DNA of 38,926 bases. It comes from Rhodanobacter sp. (lineage in GTDB: Bacteria; Pseudomonadota; Gammaproteobacteria; Xanthomonadales; Rhodanobacteraceae). The notes beneath the pieces are model-generated. The model saw only the letters and a program-made list of their open reading frames with translations, did no database searches and was not told the DNA's origin. Made by a program: the position numbers and the translations under genes. This document shows positions 1 through 8,938 of the stretch, piece by piece. The stretch's first letter is position 1; every line of letters begins with the position of its first letter. Location: contig SCRF01000053.1 of NCBI GenBank assembly GCA_004322005.1, positions 1-38,926 on the forward strand. The letters run 5' to 3'.

Positions 1-17
1 CTTGTGAATCATGGGGC

Positions 18-70
18 AAGAGCATCGCGCGCAAGCGCGCTCCTGCAAACAGGTCGGGGTTATTCGAGGG
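18..70. repeat. REP half-site plus flank motif
   Basis: A right-hand REP arm (aagagcatcgcgcgc, then gcgctcctgc) lies at 18-49. Its partner arm would be outside the window or lost. It is followed at 53-70 by the motif gtcggggttattcgaggg, which recurs next to other REPs in this window. The TAA stop codon of the M14 peptidase (62-60 on the minus strand) falls inside this motif. Confidence 0.75.
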
Positions 71-2813
71 GGCCATCCAGCTGGTCGAAATGCACGATCG
101 CGTTGAGCACCAGCGGGTAGCTGCCGATGGTCTCGCCGCGCCAGATCGGATTGCTGGCGAACAGCAGCACGTGGCCTTTGCCCAAGCGGGCGTCCACCAC
201 GGCGGCACGCTCGGCCATCTGATCGGCGCCGTCGAGCAGGCCGGCAAGCAACAGGTGTTTGGCATCGGCGAAGCGCAGGATCACCTGCGGGCGCTGGTCG
301 GCCGGAATCGCCCACGGGTTGTTGCGCGCCTGCTCGGCGTTCAGCGGCAGGGCCTGCCACGGCTTCACGTCGGGCAGCGCCGGCGGCTCGACAAAGGCAC
401 GGCCTTCGGGCGTGTCGATGTCGTGCGGGCCGCCGCGGCCGGTCGGGCGCTGGTAGTCCTTGGCGTTGGGCAGCCGCTTGTCGCCGGTGACCAGGTTGGA
501 CACGGTGAAGGACTGGCCCACGGCGCTGTAGAGCGCCAGATCGTCGCTGGCATAGCCTGCTGCAAGCGGGCCTTTGCGGTCGACGAACTTCGCCTGCAGC
601 ACGCTGCCGACCACCTTGAGCTTGCCGCTGGCGGGCGTGACGAAGACGCCCGGTGCCAGGCCCTCGTCGATGGCGAATTTCGCGGTGTCCTCCGACGTGA
701 TCAGCAGGCCGCCGCTGCGCACGAATTGCCGCAGGTGTTCGACGCCGCGTTCACCCAGCCCGGGGCGGATGTCGTCGGTGCTGTCGATGCGACCGATGTT
801 GGGAGTCAGCGCGGTGGTCTTCCACGGCATCGGGTTGCCCCACAGCGGCAGGCCGTCGACGATCTGCTGTGTGCTCACGTCGCCGACCGGGCCGAACAGG
901 ATCACGTCGTATTTCGCGCGCAGGTCGCCGATGCGCGCCGCGTCCTGGGTGCTGATGTAGTCGTACTTCACGTGCAGCTGGTCCAGCGCCATCCGCCACC
1001 AGCCCTCGGTCTGGGTATCCAGCCAGGTATGCATCAGGGCGATCCGCGGCAGCTTCGCGTTCGGCAGGTCCACCGCGGCCAGCCCCTGCGGCACCGCGAC
1101 CGCGCCGTTGAGCCGCTGCATTGGCGCCTTCAGGATGCTGTTGTCGGTGACGCGCACGACCTGCACGTCGAACAGGTCGCCCATCGACCAGCCGGTGTCG
1201 TCGTAGGGATGGCGCTGCGGATCCTTGGGTGACCAGTACTGGCGATCGAGCAGGGCATCGGCAATGCGCGAATACGGCTGGTCCATGCGCACCACGTAGC
1301 TGCCGGCGGCGAACCGGCGCTTGGCGGCGGGTTTCAGCTTGCCGTCGTCATCCTTCGACGCGGGTATCGTCACCGTGGCCGGCGCGGTGAGACGGCTGAC
1401 CTCGGCGTGCTGCCGTTGCAGTATCCGCAGCAGCTGGGCCCGCGATCCGCTGCGCCGGTCGTCGGCGGGAAACACGTAGGCGGCCGGGCCGGCCAGCTGC
1501 GGTTTCTCGATCGAGCGCTTGCTCTTGAGGTAGAAGTTCTTCAGGAACAGCTGGCTGTTGTCGGAAAAATAATGCAGCGCGGTCAGCAGGCCGGTCTGCT
1601 CATAGTTGTTGTTGTCGCGCTGCGACCACAGCACCTCGGGCAGCGGCGGGTTGGGCTTGTACCAGGTGCGCGCATATTCCTCGGGCGTGAGGATGCGCTT
1701 GACGGTGTCGGCGCCACCGTTGCCGAACGTCTCGTACAGCCGGCTGATGCCGTTGTGCATGGCGGCGATGAACATCAGGTAGCCTGGACTCCAGGTGTCG
1801 AAGTCGCCGTGGGTGAACACGCCGGGCATGCCGAACTTGGTCATCTCCTGCACGTTGTCCCAACCCAGTTGCTGCCATTCGCCGGTCAGGATCGGATCGA
1901 TCCAGGCGTTGTACGGGCCGTCGCCGACGGTGTTGTCGTAGAAGAACGGCACCGACTCGTGCAGGTCGTGCAGCACCTGCGCGTGCCAGCCGATATAGGT
2001 ATTGGCCACGTTGCGGGTGAGATCCAGCGTCATTGCCATCGCATCGCGGTTGTTGTCGTGCGCCACGTAGTGGCCCCAGTACATCAGCGGCGGGTAGTTC
2101 TCGCCGGGGTGCGCCAGGTGCCAGTTGTACAGGTCCACCATGCGGTCGCGGCCGTCCACTTCGACGATCGGGGTGATCAGGGTGATCACGTGCGAACGGA
2201 TCTGCCGGACGTAGGGCGCGTTGTCCACCGCCAGCCGGTAGGCCAGCTCCATCAGCGCGGTCGGCGCGCCGGTCTCGGTGGAGTGGATGCTGCCGGTGAT
2301 GTAGTACACCGGGGTCGATTGGGCGATCAGCCGGTCGGCGGTGGCGTCGTCCATCTGGATGCGGCGCGGGTCGGCCAGCTTGGCCAGGCGCGCCTTGTTG
2401 GCATCGAGGTTGGCCAGCAGGTTTTCGTCGGCGATCGCCACCACGATCATCTCGCGGCCTTCCTCGGTCCTGCCGATGCTGAACACCTTGACCCGCGGGC
2501 TGGCCGCGGCCAGTGCGCGGAAGTAGCGGTAGACGTCGGCGGAATAGGGCAGGTAGTCCGGCGCGCCGGCGATGTGGCCCAGCACTTTCTCGGGCGTCGG
2601 TACGCTGCTGGAGGCGGGCAGGTAGTCGGTCAGCGGCGAGTTGAACGACGGGTCGGTGGTGTCCTTCAGGATCTGCGCGGTATACGCCTGATCGATCGGC
2701 TGGCCCGGGTCGCGGGCATACAGCATCGAGCCGTTCGGGGCGGACGCCGCCGAGGCGTTGACGCTGCCGAGCGCCAGCAGGGCGGTCAGGGAGAGCCGGA
2801 GGGATGCGTGCAT
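60..2813 (-). CDS. Secreted M14-family zinc carboxypeptidase
   Basis: Predicted exported metallopeptidase of the M14 (carboxypeptidase A-like) family, 917 residues. I start it at the ATG at 2813, because this gives a classic signal peptide ending near ASAASA; the longer open frame upstream is translated REP sequence. The zinc motif HSTE is at about 177-180 and a downstream histidine of HDLHES at about 282-285 can supply the third ligand. The second half (from about residue 600) resembles the glutamine-amidotransferase-like C-terminal domain found in large bacterial M14 proteins, with no evident role in catalysis. Family knowledge suggests periplasmic peptide trimming; the substrate is unknown. 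It lies downstream of an S9 peptidase in the same direction, but a REP separates them. The last codons and the stop lie in a REP-associated motif. Confidence 0.88.
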   Translation of the reverse strand: MHASLRLSLTALLALGSVNASAASAPNGSMLYARDPGQPIDQAYTAQILKDTTDPSFNSPLTDYLPASSSVPTPEKVLGHIAGAPDYLPYSADVYRYFRALAAASPRVKVFSIGRTEEGREMIVVAIADENLLANLDANKARLAKLADPRRIQMDDATADRLIAQSTPVYYITGSIHSTETGAPTALMELAYRLAVDNAPYVRQIRSHVITLITPIVEVDGRDRMVDLYNWHLAHPGENYPPLMYWGHYVAHDNNRDAMAMTLDLTRNVANTYIGWHAQVLHDLHESVPFFYDNTVGDGPYNAWIDPILTGEWQQLGWDNVQEMTKFGMPGVFTHGDFDTWSPGYLMFIAAMHNGISRLYETFGNGGADTVKRILTPEEYARTWYKPNPPLPEVLWSQRDNNNYEQTGLLTALHYFSDNSQLFLKNFYLKSKRSIEKPQLAGPAAYVFPADDRRSGSRAQLLRILQRQHAEVSRLTAPATVTIPASKDDDGKLKPAAKRRFAAGSYVVRMDQPYSRIADALLDRQYWSPKDPQRHPYDDTGWSMGDLFDVQVVRVTDNSILKAPMQRLNGAVAVPQGLAAVDLPNAKLPRIALMHTWLDTQTEGWWRMALDQLHVKYDYISTQDAARIGDLRAKYDVILFGPVGDVSTQQIVDGLPLWGNPMPWKTTALTPNIGRIDSTDDIRPGLGERGVEHLRQFVRSGGLLITSEDTAKFAIDEGLAPGVFVTPASGKLKVVGSVLQAKFVDRKGPLAAGYASDDLALYSAVGQSFTVSNLVTGDKRLPNAKDYQRPTGRGGPHDIDTPEGRAFVEPPALPDVKPWQALPLNAEQARNNPWAIPADQRPQVILRFADAKHLLLAGLLDGADQMAERAAVVDARLGKGHVLLFASNPIWRGETIGSYPLVLNAIVHFDQLDGPLE

Positions 2814-2872
2814 GGTCGAGGTTTTTCCTGGGGCGACGGCAGTGCCACGCACTTTGCCAGAACAGGACGCCT

Positions 2873-2949
2873 TGTAGGAGCGCACCTTGTGCGCGATGCT
2901 CTTTGCAGCAACCGTGACAAGAGCTTCGCGCACAAGGTGCGCTCCTACA
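2873..2949. repeat. REP pair (BIME), GTGCGC stem version
   Basis: Two head-to-head arms: tgtaggagcgcaccttgtgc... and ...gcacaaggtgcgctcctaca, with about 20 nt between them. Each arm has its own small stem (gcgcac/gtgcgc) and the two arms also pair with each other. It lies between the S9 and M14 peptidase genes and may act as a transcript-end or mRNA-stability hairpin. That role is inferred from REP biology. Confidence 0.85.
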
Positions 2950-2955
2950 GCTGCG

Positions 2956-4947
2956 TCAAGGGCCGGTACTGGCCGTGCTTGCATTGACGGTGCCCGCGCC
3001 GATGTTGGCGTCGAGAAACTGCAGCAGCTTCGTGTAGAGCTCGGCACGGTTGGCCTCGTCGTAGAAACCGTGCATTTCGTCGGGCTTGAACAGCCATTCG
3101 TGCGCGATGTGCCGGGCGGCCAGTGCCTGATGCAGGCTGAGGCCCTGGATTGGCGGAACCCGCGTGTCCCGGCCGCCCACGACCAGCATCACGTGGGCCT
3201 TGAGTGCACCGAGCTGGTCGATCGGCGAGTGCTGCGCCAGCACGGTCATGTCGTCGCCAAGCTGCCGCTTGAGGTAAGCCTCGCCGTAGGTAGACTGCGG
3301 AATGTCGCCACGGTGGTACATCAGCGGCAGATCGTAGACACCCACGTAGCCGATCGCGCACTTGTACAGATCCGGCTCCTTCACCGCTCCCTCGAGTGCC
3401 GCGTAGCCGCCGTAGCTGCCGCCGAAAATGCAGATGCGATTCGGATCGGCGATGCCTTGCGCGATCGCCCAGCGGGTGGCGTCGGTAACGTCGTCCTGCA
3501 TCTTGCCGCCCCACTCGCGCCAGCCGGCATGTTCATAGGCGTAGCCGTAGCCGCCGGAGCCGCGGTAGTTCACCTGCAGCACGGCATAGCCGCGGGTCGC
3601 CATGGCCTGCACGTCGGGATCGAAATTCCAGTCGTCGCGTATGCCGAAGGGACCGCCATGTACGAACACCACCAGCGGCAGGTGCTTCGCGTTTTCCTTG
3701 CCGGGCGGATAGCTCACGTAGCCATGCAGCTTCATGCCGTCGCGCGCGGAAAAATCGAACGGCTGCTTGCTGGCCATCTGTTCCGGATCGATCCACGACT
3801 CGCGGGCCAGCAGCGGCGTGAGCTTTTTCGCTTTCGCGTCGTACAGCACGAACGTGCCCGGATCGGCGTCGGCCTCCACCAGCACCACGCTGCGGCTGCC
3901 GTCGCGCGTGCCGGAGACGAAACGGACGCTTTCGCCGGGGAACTGCTTCATCAGCGCCAGCAGGGTTTGCGCGTCGACCGACCGGGCATCGAACAGCGCG
4001 GTGCCGGTGCGGCCGTCCATGAAACCCACGCCCATGACACTGTTGTCGGCCAGGCCCTGCAACAAGCCGCGCGCTTCCACGGTGGGGTTGCTCCACACGA
4101 CGGCCAGCGACTTTTTCGCCGGATCCCAGCGGCAGATGCCGTACGCACCCGGTGCCGGGCAGCTGAAGTACGCCGCACTGTCGTCGCGGTTGAACGCGAT
4201 CGGCGTGGAGTGGTTTGCGCTCAGTTCCGGCAGCAGCTGCCAGCCGTCGCCGTCGACCGGATGCAGGTACACCTGCTCGTTGCCGTCGTTGTCGTCGCCG
4301 TAGGCGAAGCGGATCCGGCCCTGGTGGTCGGCAACGAACCGCGCGCCGCGCATCGGCGCGGTGATGATCTTGTTCTTTATGCCGTCGCGCACGTCCATGC
4401 GGTAGGCGATCGGCAGCGCGCGCTCGAACCCGGCGGCATCCCACCGGCTGACCGCGACCAACATGTGCTCGGGATCGTGGGGAATGGCCGCGATGAATCT
4501 GGCACTGCCGCGCTCGGACACCGCGCGCTGGATATGCGAGCCGGTACTCATGCCGCCCTTGCGATAGCCGTACAGCATCTTCGTGCCGCTGCCGTCGGCA
4601 TTGACGGCGAACAGTTCGCCGGTGGCCAGCGGCGAATCGTAGCCGCCGATGCGGGTACCCACGGCGTAGACCACCCGCGTGGGCGACACCCACCAGAAGC
4701 TGGTGACGTCGTCCTCCTCGCGTGGGCGGACGATGTTGCCCTTCTTGTCGGACAGGCGGATCAGTGCCAGCACGGTGCGCCCGTCGACCACGGCGGTGGC
4801 GGCCAGATACTTCCCGTCGGGCGAAATCTTCACATCCTTGTACTGCGCATGCCGGGCCAGATCGGCCAGGGACACCGGCTGCGCCTGCAGCGCGGCAGCA
4901 CACAGCAACAACGAAACCGCAACCAGCCAGCGTCGCCAAGCCATCAT
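2956..4947 (-). CDS. Secreted S9-family prolyl oligopeptidase-like peptidase
   Basis: Alpha/beta-hydrolase serine peptidase of family S9 (acylaminoacyl-peptidase/DPP-IV type), about 663 residues. A signal peptide (hydrophobic run then LQAQP) precedes a beta-propeller-like region (about 25-400, with the SPDGKYLAA blade motif) and a C-terminal catalytic domain. The catalytic triad is visible: Ser in GGSYGG (about 511), Asp in GGRDTR (about 594) and His in DEMHGF (about 626). The start is chosen at the ATG at 4947 because the ribosome-binding sequence aggggaatggtc puts it 7 nt away; the ATG two codons upstream (4953) is too close to that site. It probably digests short peptides in the periplasm, with the neighbouring M14 enzyme as a possible partner. 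That link is inference from adjacency. Confidence 0.9.
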   Translation of the reverse strand: MMAWRRWLVAVSLLLCAAALQAQPVSLADLARHAQYKDVKISPDGKYLAATAVVDGRTVLALIRLSDKKGNIVRPREEDDVTSFWWVSPTRVVYAVGTRIGGYDSPLATGELFAVNADGSGTKMLYGYRKGGMSTGSHIQRAVSERGSARFIAAIPHDPEHMLVAVSRWDAAGFERALPIAYRMDVRDGIKNKIITAPMRGARFVADHQGRIRFAYGDDNDGNEQVYLHPVDGDGWQLLPELSANHSTPIAFNRDDSAAYFSCPAPGAYGICRWDPAKKSLAVVWSNPTVEARGLLQGLADNSVMGVGFMDGRTGTALFDARSVDAQTLLALMKQFPGESVRFVSGTRDGSRSVVLVEADADPGTFVLYDAKAKKLTPLLARESWIDPEQMASKQPFDFSARDGMKLHGYVSYPPGKENAKHLPLVVFVHGGPFGIRDDWNFDPDVQAMATRGYAVLQVNYRGSGGYGYAYEHAGWREWGGKMQDDVTDATRWAIAQGIADPNRICIFGGSYGGYAALEGAVKEPDLYKCAIGYVGVYDLPLMYHRGDIPQSTYGEAYLKRQLGDDMTVLAQHSPIDQLGALKAHVMLVVGGRDTRVPPIQGLSLHQALAARHIAHEWLFKPDEMHGFYDEANRAELYTKLLQFLDANIGAGTVNASTASTGP

Positions 4948-5157
4948 GACCATTCCCCTGTAGTGGATCGCGCGAACTGTCGTTCGCGCAATCGGATTCC
5001 CGCTGCATTTATAGCAGTCGGCTCGTCGCGTGGCGAGTCCGCATGCAGCAGCCGTGCCGGCAGCGACGCGTTCCAGCGCTTCGACTCGTGTACGCAGGGT
5101 ACGGTCTGGACACCGTAGCCGTTCGACTGTCGGCAGCGTGGTATTGCCCGCGTTGAC

Positions 5158-6633
5158 TCAGGGCATCGGACACGCCGCTGCGCGGGCCTGAAACTGGCTG
5201 GGCACCGAGCCGGCCGGCGCACAGGCAAGCAGCGGTTTGCGCACCGTCCGTCGTCGGTTTGGAACAGGCGGATCATCGGCCAGCACGTCGTCGCTCTTGC
5301 CGGTCACCGTGATGTCCTGCTGGAACAGCACATTGGCGTAGGAATCGCTGTAAGTGAGCTTGTACTTGCCAGGCCGCAGATAGAGGTCGCTGACCGGGAT
5401 GATCAGGCCGTTGCCCACCCGATCGCTGGTCACGGCATTGAGCGGCAAGGGATCGAGGACCAGACGGTCGGCCGGAACCGCATCCGGGCCCTCGTCGGCA
5501 TAGCGCGCCTCGACGAGGCAGGGAAAGGTGCGGTCGCAACGGTTGCCGCTGACGAAATAGGGTTTGCGCAAGCCACCGAGGCTGAGCCAGGTGGGGCGGT
5601 CGCGGCGTATCTTCTGCGGCGGAAAGAACACGCTCACATCGTACCCTGGGCGCAGCGACCAGGGCTGTCCCGCCTGGTTCACGAACACGATCGGTTCTTT
5701 CGGATGCAGTTGCTGCATGACGGCGGCGTAGTAGGGGTGATCGTCGGCCGCGGATTGATGCGGGAACAGCATGGTCTGCTCGACCGTGAGCGGATCGATG
5801 CCGGTGAGCTGGTGCAGGTGTTCGGCCATGCTGGCGCCGCCCAGGAAGACACCCGATTCCTGGATGTGCGCGTAACCGGCATCGAGTACCAGCCGCGCGG
5901 AGGGATCCTTCCTGAATACCTGGTTGTAGATGTTGCGCGCCTGCTCGGCTTCGCGCGCGTCGCCGGTGGCGTCCGACAGCGCTTCGTAGGCAATCACCTT
6001 GAAGCCGAGCTTCAGCGCGGTGCGCACCATCTCGGCGCAGATCGGTTCCTCGGTGTAGAAACCGCTGCCCTTGATCGGGTAGCCGCGCGATTGCAGCTTG
6101 GTGTCCGACTGGTAGAGCGTTTCGGCGGCGAAGTAATTGAAGCCTTCGGCGCGCAGCTTGCCGAGCACTTGCACGGTGAGCGTGCGCGTGAGCGGCACGT
6201 TGTGGGCCTCGTTGAAGAATACCGCCCGGTACTGCCTGGCCAGCTCGGGAATGGCATCCAGCGCGGGACGGGCGGTGTAGCCGGGGCTGGACAGCGGCGA
6301 CGGCCGGTCGTCCGGCAACGGCGGCTCCTTGATCGAGAAACTGGCCGCCGCATGCGGGTAATCGCCGATGAAGGTCTGGTACCAGCTCAGGTACTGACCG
6401 AAGATGACGCGGAATGCCGGATCGTTGTCGCCGAGGTAGGCATAGCGCATCACCAGGTACTGGGACAGCAGCCCCTTGTGCTTGTCGGCATCGCGCATGA
6501 TCCGTTCGGACTTGCGCGAAGCTTCGAGCTGACGTTCCATCCACGCCGAGACCCGTTGCGCGTGGCTGGCAGCGCAGATGCCCGCCAGCAGCAGTGCGCA
6601 GCCGAACATGATGCGTGTGCGGGATGACGGCAT
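5158..6633 (-). CDS. Secreted protein with ChaN/TraB/EreA-like region, function unknown
   Basis: 491-residue exported protein; the start at 6633 has a good ribosome-binding site (aggaaagctcg) and begins a signal peptide ending near ASHA. The central part (about 125-360) has the pattern VFFNEAHNVPLTR ... FNYFAAETLY ... VLDAGYAHIQES. This recalls the GExH motif and strand order of the ChaN/TraB/erythromycin-esterase-like superfamily, here with NEAH instead of GExH. The C-terminal third is rich in beta-strand-like segments and ends in a proline-rich basic tail. I do not recognise a named family. The similarity is from motif reading only, so the enzymatic class is uncertain. It is the first of three minus-strand genes for exported proteins, the next two being peptidases. 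About 200 bp without any clear element separate it from the S9 gene. Confidence 0.72.
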   Translation of the reverse strand: MPSSRTRIMFGCALLLAGICAASHAQRVSAWMERQLEASRKSERIMRDADKHKGLLSQYLVMRYAYLGDNDPAFRVIFGQYLSWYQTFIGDYPHAAASFSIKEPPLPDDRPSPLSSPGYTARPALDAIPELARQYRAVFFNEAHNVPLTRTLTVQVLGKLRAEGFNYFAAETLYQSDTKLQSRGYPIKGSGFYTEEPICAEMVRTALKLGFKVIAYEALSDATGDAREAEQARNIYNQVFRKDPSARLVLDAGYAHIQESGVFLGGASMAEHLHQLTGIDPLTVEQTMLFPHQSAADDHPYYAAVMQQLHPKEPIVFVNQAGQPWSLRPGYDVSVFFPPQKIRRDRPTWLSLGGLRKPYFVSGNRCDRTFPCLVEARYADEGPDAVPADRLVLDPLPLNAVTSDRVGNGLIIPVSDLYLRPGKYKLTYSDSYANVLFQQDITVTGKSDDVLADDPPVPNRRRTVRKPLLACAPAGSVPSQFQARAAACPMP

Positions 6634-6837
6634 CGAGCTTTCCTGTGTCCGTTTCCGGTCTGGTTGCCTGCCCTGTCCTGCCGGAGTGAATTCGTTGCGA
6701 AGCAATGCGAATATACCCCTGCATCGCGAGGGTAGCAGCACCATGCTGCGACATGACCCATGCCGGTTGGCACAGGACGGCTGCGGCGATCAGGGGGCAC
6801 AATCCGGGGCGTCTTTGCCGTGAATGCGAAGCACGTC

Positions 6838-7041
6838 ATGCCGCACGACTGCACGCCCGAGGATGCCGCCGCCGATCCCCCGCCGTTGCGTCCGCCCGAA
6901 CCGGATGCCGCCGAATGCTGCGGCGAGGGTTGCCCGCGCTGCGTGTTCGATGTCCATGCGGAAGCGCTCGAACGCTATCGGGCCGCGCTCGCCGCGTGGC
7001 AGGCCCGGCATCCACAGTGCACGGCCGATACGCCGCCGTGA
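6838..7041 (+). CDS. Small oxidoreductase-like domain protein
   Basis: 67-residue soluble protein. Its middle carries RPPEPDAAECCGEGCPRCVFDVH, which matches the compact signature of the oxidoreductase-like (Oxidored-like) domain: a PPEP lead followed by CC, GxGC and CxxC-type cysteines, then a Y/L-rich helix (ALERYRAAL). The cysteine set suggests metal or redox-cofactor binding, but the family's biochemical role is not established to my knowledge. The start is the ATG at 6838. A GTG about 18 nt upstream in frame is a possible alternative, and neither has a strong ribosome-binding site. It is divergent from the secreted protein on the other strand, with a shared 204-bp intergenic region. Confidence 0.78.
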   Translation: MPHDCTPEDAAADPPPLRPPEPDAAECCGEGCPRCVFDVHAEALERYRAALAAWQARHPQCTADTPP

Positions 7042-7091
7042 ATCGCGGCGCTAAACTCTCGAACGCAGGCACCTCGAATCACCCCGATTGG

Positions 7092-7155
7092 TGTAGGAGC
7101 GCACCCTGTGCGCGATGCTCTTGCTGCACGCGCCTCAAGAGCCATCGCGCATTGC
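7092..7155. repeat. Degenerate REP at the break point of the ridA remnant
   Basis: An intact left arm (tgtaggagcgcaccctgtgc followed by gcgatgctcttg) is followed by a decayed right arm (caagagccatcgcgcattgcagg). The recognisable ridA reading frame begins immediately after it, so the repeat marks the point where the gene has lost its 5' part. Confidence 0.7.
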
Positions 7156-7414
7156 AGGTTCGACCATCCAGGAACAAACGCACCAGGCGCTCGTGAATTG
7201 CGAGAACATTCTGCGCGCCGCCGGCGCAAAACTTGAGAACGTCGTCGATATCCATGTGCTGCTGGCCCGCCCGAGCGATTTTGCCGGGCTAAATGAGGCG
7301 TACGCAACGTTCTTCCCGGGCGACCCGCCAGCGCGCGCGGTCGGCAAGCTCGGGGTTGAGCTTCCGAACGTCCTCGTATCGATAAAGCTCACAGCGGTTC
7401 TGGGGGATTCTTGA
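7115..7414 (+). pseudogene. ridA: 5'-truncated RidA/YjgF-family gene
   Basis: The downstream portion encodes a clear RidA (YjgF/YER057c/UK114) C-terminal two-thirds: STIQEQTHQAL, NILRAAGAKLENVVDIHVLL, NEAYATFFPGDPPAR and a final VSIKLTAV strand. Full-length RidA is about 125-130 residues. Here the usual N-terminal 35 or so residues, with the SQAV and SGQxP motifs, are absent and replaced by REP sequence. The only upstream ATG (7115) lies inside the REP arm. The conserved acidic residue of the last strand is also changed (VSIKL instead of a VEIE-like sequence). RidA proteins hydrolyse reactive enamine/imine intermediates; this copy probably cannot. Expression as a 99-residue fragment is possible but unlikely to be functional. 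There is no frameshift in the remaining part, so the loss could be recent. Confidence 0.75.
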
Positions 7415-7589
7415 GCCGGTCAGAGTTGCGCTCTCACAGTCGAATGTGATTCCGGCCGCCTATACACCGATGCCGGCCGAAGGGTCGCTTCGGGTCGTTC
7501 CGCGACGGCTGTGAGGGGGCAGAAACTTCCCGGTGCCCGGATCTCCTTCGATTCCATCGCCACCGATGGCGCAAGTGGAACAGTCACTG

Positions 7590-8573
7590 TCAGCCTGCCG
7601 CACGCCCCACCATGCCTTCGCGCCGCATCCAGTCGAGGGTGTCGGCGAGCAGCGTATCGAGCGGGGTTTCGACGTAGTCCAGTTCGCGCCGGGCCTTGGA
7701 GGAATCCACGCGCAGCTCGTGGCAGGTCAGGGTGGCGGCTTCGGGGGTGATGTCGGGCTGCTTGCCGCTGATGCGCGACCAGGCGTCGGCCAGCCGGGCG
7801 AAGGCCATCAGGGCGAACGCCGGCGTGGCGTAGCGCGGAGTGCGCTTGCCCAGCGCCGCGCCCACGCGATGCACGAAGTCGACGAAACTGGCCTGCTCGC
7901 CGCCGAGCAGATAGGCCTGCCCGAACCGCTGCCGCTGCCAGGCGCGTACCTGGGCCCGGGCGATCTCGCGCACGTCGGCGAACGCGCCGATGCCGGGCGG
8001 GATGCCGGGCAGCTTTTCGCGGTCCACCAGCATGATCAGCCGTGCCCAGTTGTGACGGTCGCCCGGACCCAGGATGTGCGAGGGGTTGAACACGATCCAC
8101 GGCACGCGGGCATGGCGCACGGCCTGTTCGGCCAGGAATTTGGTGCACTCGTAATTGATCCAGCTTTCGCCGCCGCGCTGCGGTACCGATTCGTCGATCA
8201 CGCCGCGCACCAGGTGCGACCAGGCCGATACCGAGGAGGAGTGCGCGAAGGCGGGCACGCCGGCCGCTTCGGTGGCGCGCAGCAGGTTTTCGGTGCCCTG
8301 CACGTTGGTGGCGGTCTGCGCCGCCGCCTGCGGACGCCACATGCTGGTGTCGGCCGCGGCATGGAACACCGCGGCGCACCCCCTCACGGCCGCCTGCAGG
8401 CTGGCTCGATCCGCCAGTTCGGCGCGTACCGGCACGGCCCCCGCGGCGATGATGGCGGCATCGGATCCGGCACGGCGCGACAGCGCCTTGACCGCACAGT
8501 CCGCCGTACGCAGTTCGTGCAGCAAATGCCCGCCCAGGAACCCGCTGGCGCCGGTGAGAAACACGGTGGTCAT
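7590..8573 (-). CDS. NAD-dependent epimerase/dehydratase (extended SDR)
   Basis: 327-residue extended short-chain dehydrogenase/reductase. The N-terminal Rossmann motif GASGFLG is at 8-14, the family VFHAAAD motif at about 69-75, and the catalytic YxxxK as YECTK at 141-145, with the preceding serines HSSSVSA at about 111-117. It resembles dihydroflavonol-4-reductase/sugar-epimerase-like members, which act on sugar nucleotides, steroids or isoprenoid-linked substrates; the substrate cannot be read from sequence. The start is the ATG at 8573, preceded by cagggcacacc as ribosome-binding site. The long upstream extension of the open frame is REP-derived and rejected. It is monocistronic: a REP cluster lies upstream and the ridA remnant downstream. 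Confidence 0.87.
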   Translation of the reverse strand: MTTVFLTGASGFLGGHLLHELRTADCAVKALSRRAGSDAAIIAAGAVPVRAELADRASLQAAVRGCAAVFHAAADTSMWRPQAAAQTATNVQGTENLLRATEAAGVPAFAHSSSVSAWSHLVRGVIDESVPQRGGESWINYECTKFLAEQAVRHARVPWIVFNPSHILGPGDRHNWARLIMLVDREKLPGIPPGIGAFADVREIARAQVRAWQRQRFGQAYLLGGEQASFVDFVHRVGAALGKRTPRYATPAFALMAFARLADAWSRISGKQPDITPEAATLTCHELRVDSSKARRELDYVETPLDTLLADTLDWMRREGMVGRAAG

Positions 8574-8682
8574 GGTGTGCCCTGCATGAACGAAGCGGGG
8601 TGCGCCGCACGGGTCGTCACGCCAACACGGCCGGATGCATCGGGGCTGCGCTCGATATTGTCCCGCCGGGGATCGACCCCTT

Positions 8683-8862
8683 GAGGGAATCTCGAATAAC
8701 CTGGTTCTTGGCACTCGTAGGAGCGCGCTTGCGCGCGAAGCTCTTGCTGCGGGGTGAAGAGCATCGCGCACAAGTGCGCTCCTACAAAATCGCGCACGAG
8801 CAAGGTGCGCTCCAAAATCGCGCACGAGGTGTGCTCCTGCCAAATCGGGGTTGTTCGAGGTG
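8683..8862. repeat. Expanded REP cluster with flank motif on both sides
   Basis: This 180-bp block holds a left arm (gtaggagcgcgcttgcgcgc), a right arm (gcgcacaagtgcgctcctac) and then two extra decayed right-arm copies in tandem (aaatcgcgcacgag... repeated, ending gctcctgcc). The left and right arms carry different stem versions. The flank motif occurs on both sides: inverted at 8683-8709 (gagggaatctcgaataacc) and direct at 8844-8860 (atcggggttgttcgagg). It fills most of the 365-bp gap between the SDR start and the small lysine-rich gene. Confidence 0.8.
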
Positions 8863-8938
8863 CCCGGCGCGGGGAAACCGTGCCGGGCAGGGTGATCTCC
8901 ATGCCCGGCGGGGATTTCAACCGGGCACGCTGCGGCGG

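Noticed and set aside
90-1232. Long plus-strand open frame of 380 codons opposite the M14 peptidase gene
   Set aside because: It is a shadow of the GC-rich minus-strand gene: arginine-, histidine- and alanine-rich composition, no family motif, and no ribosome-binding site. Similar long shadows opposite mprF, the OPT gene and ppk1 were rejected for the same reason.
2814-3047. N-terminal extension of the M14 peptidase (78 residues)
   Set aside because: It is translated from REP and from the end of the S9 gene in another frame. The signal peptide at 2813 marks the real start.
7415-7589. Intergenic stretch between the ridA remnant and the SDR gene, with the segment gccgaagggtcgcttcggg
   Set aside because: There are short local palindromes but no second copy in the window, no frame with family motifs, and no terminator-like T-run. 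I cannot assign it.
8714-8842. Possible CRISPR-like array, because short repeats follow each other
   Set aside because: The units are palindromic REP arms of unequal length with no unique spacers of constant size, and no cas genes are nearby.
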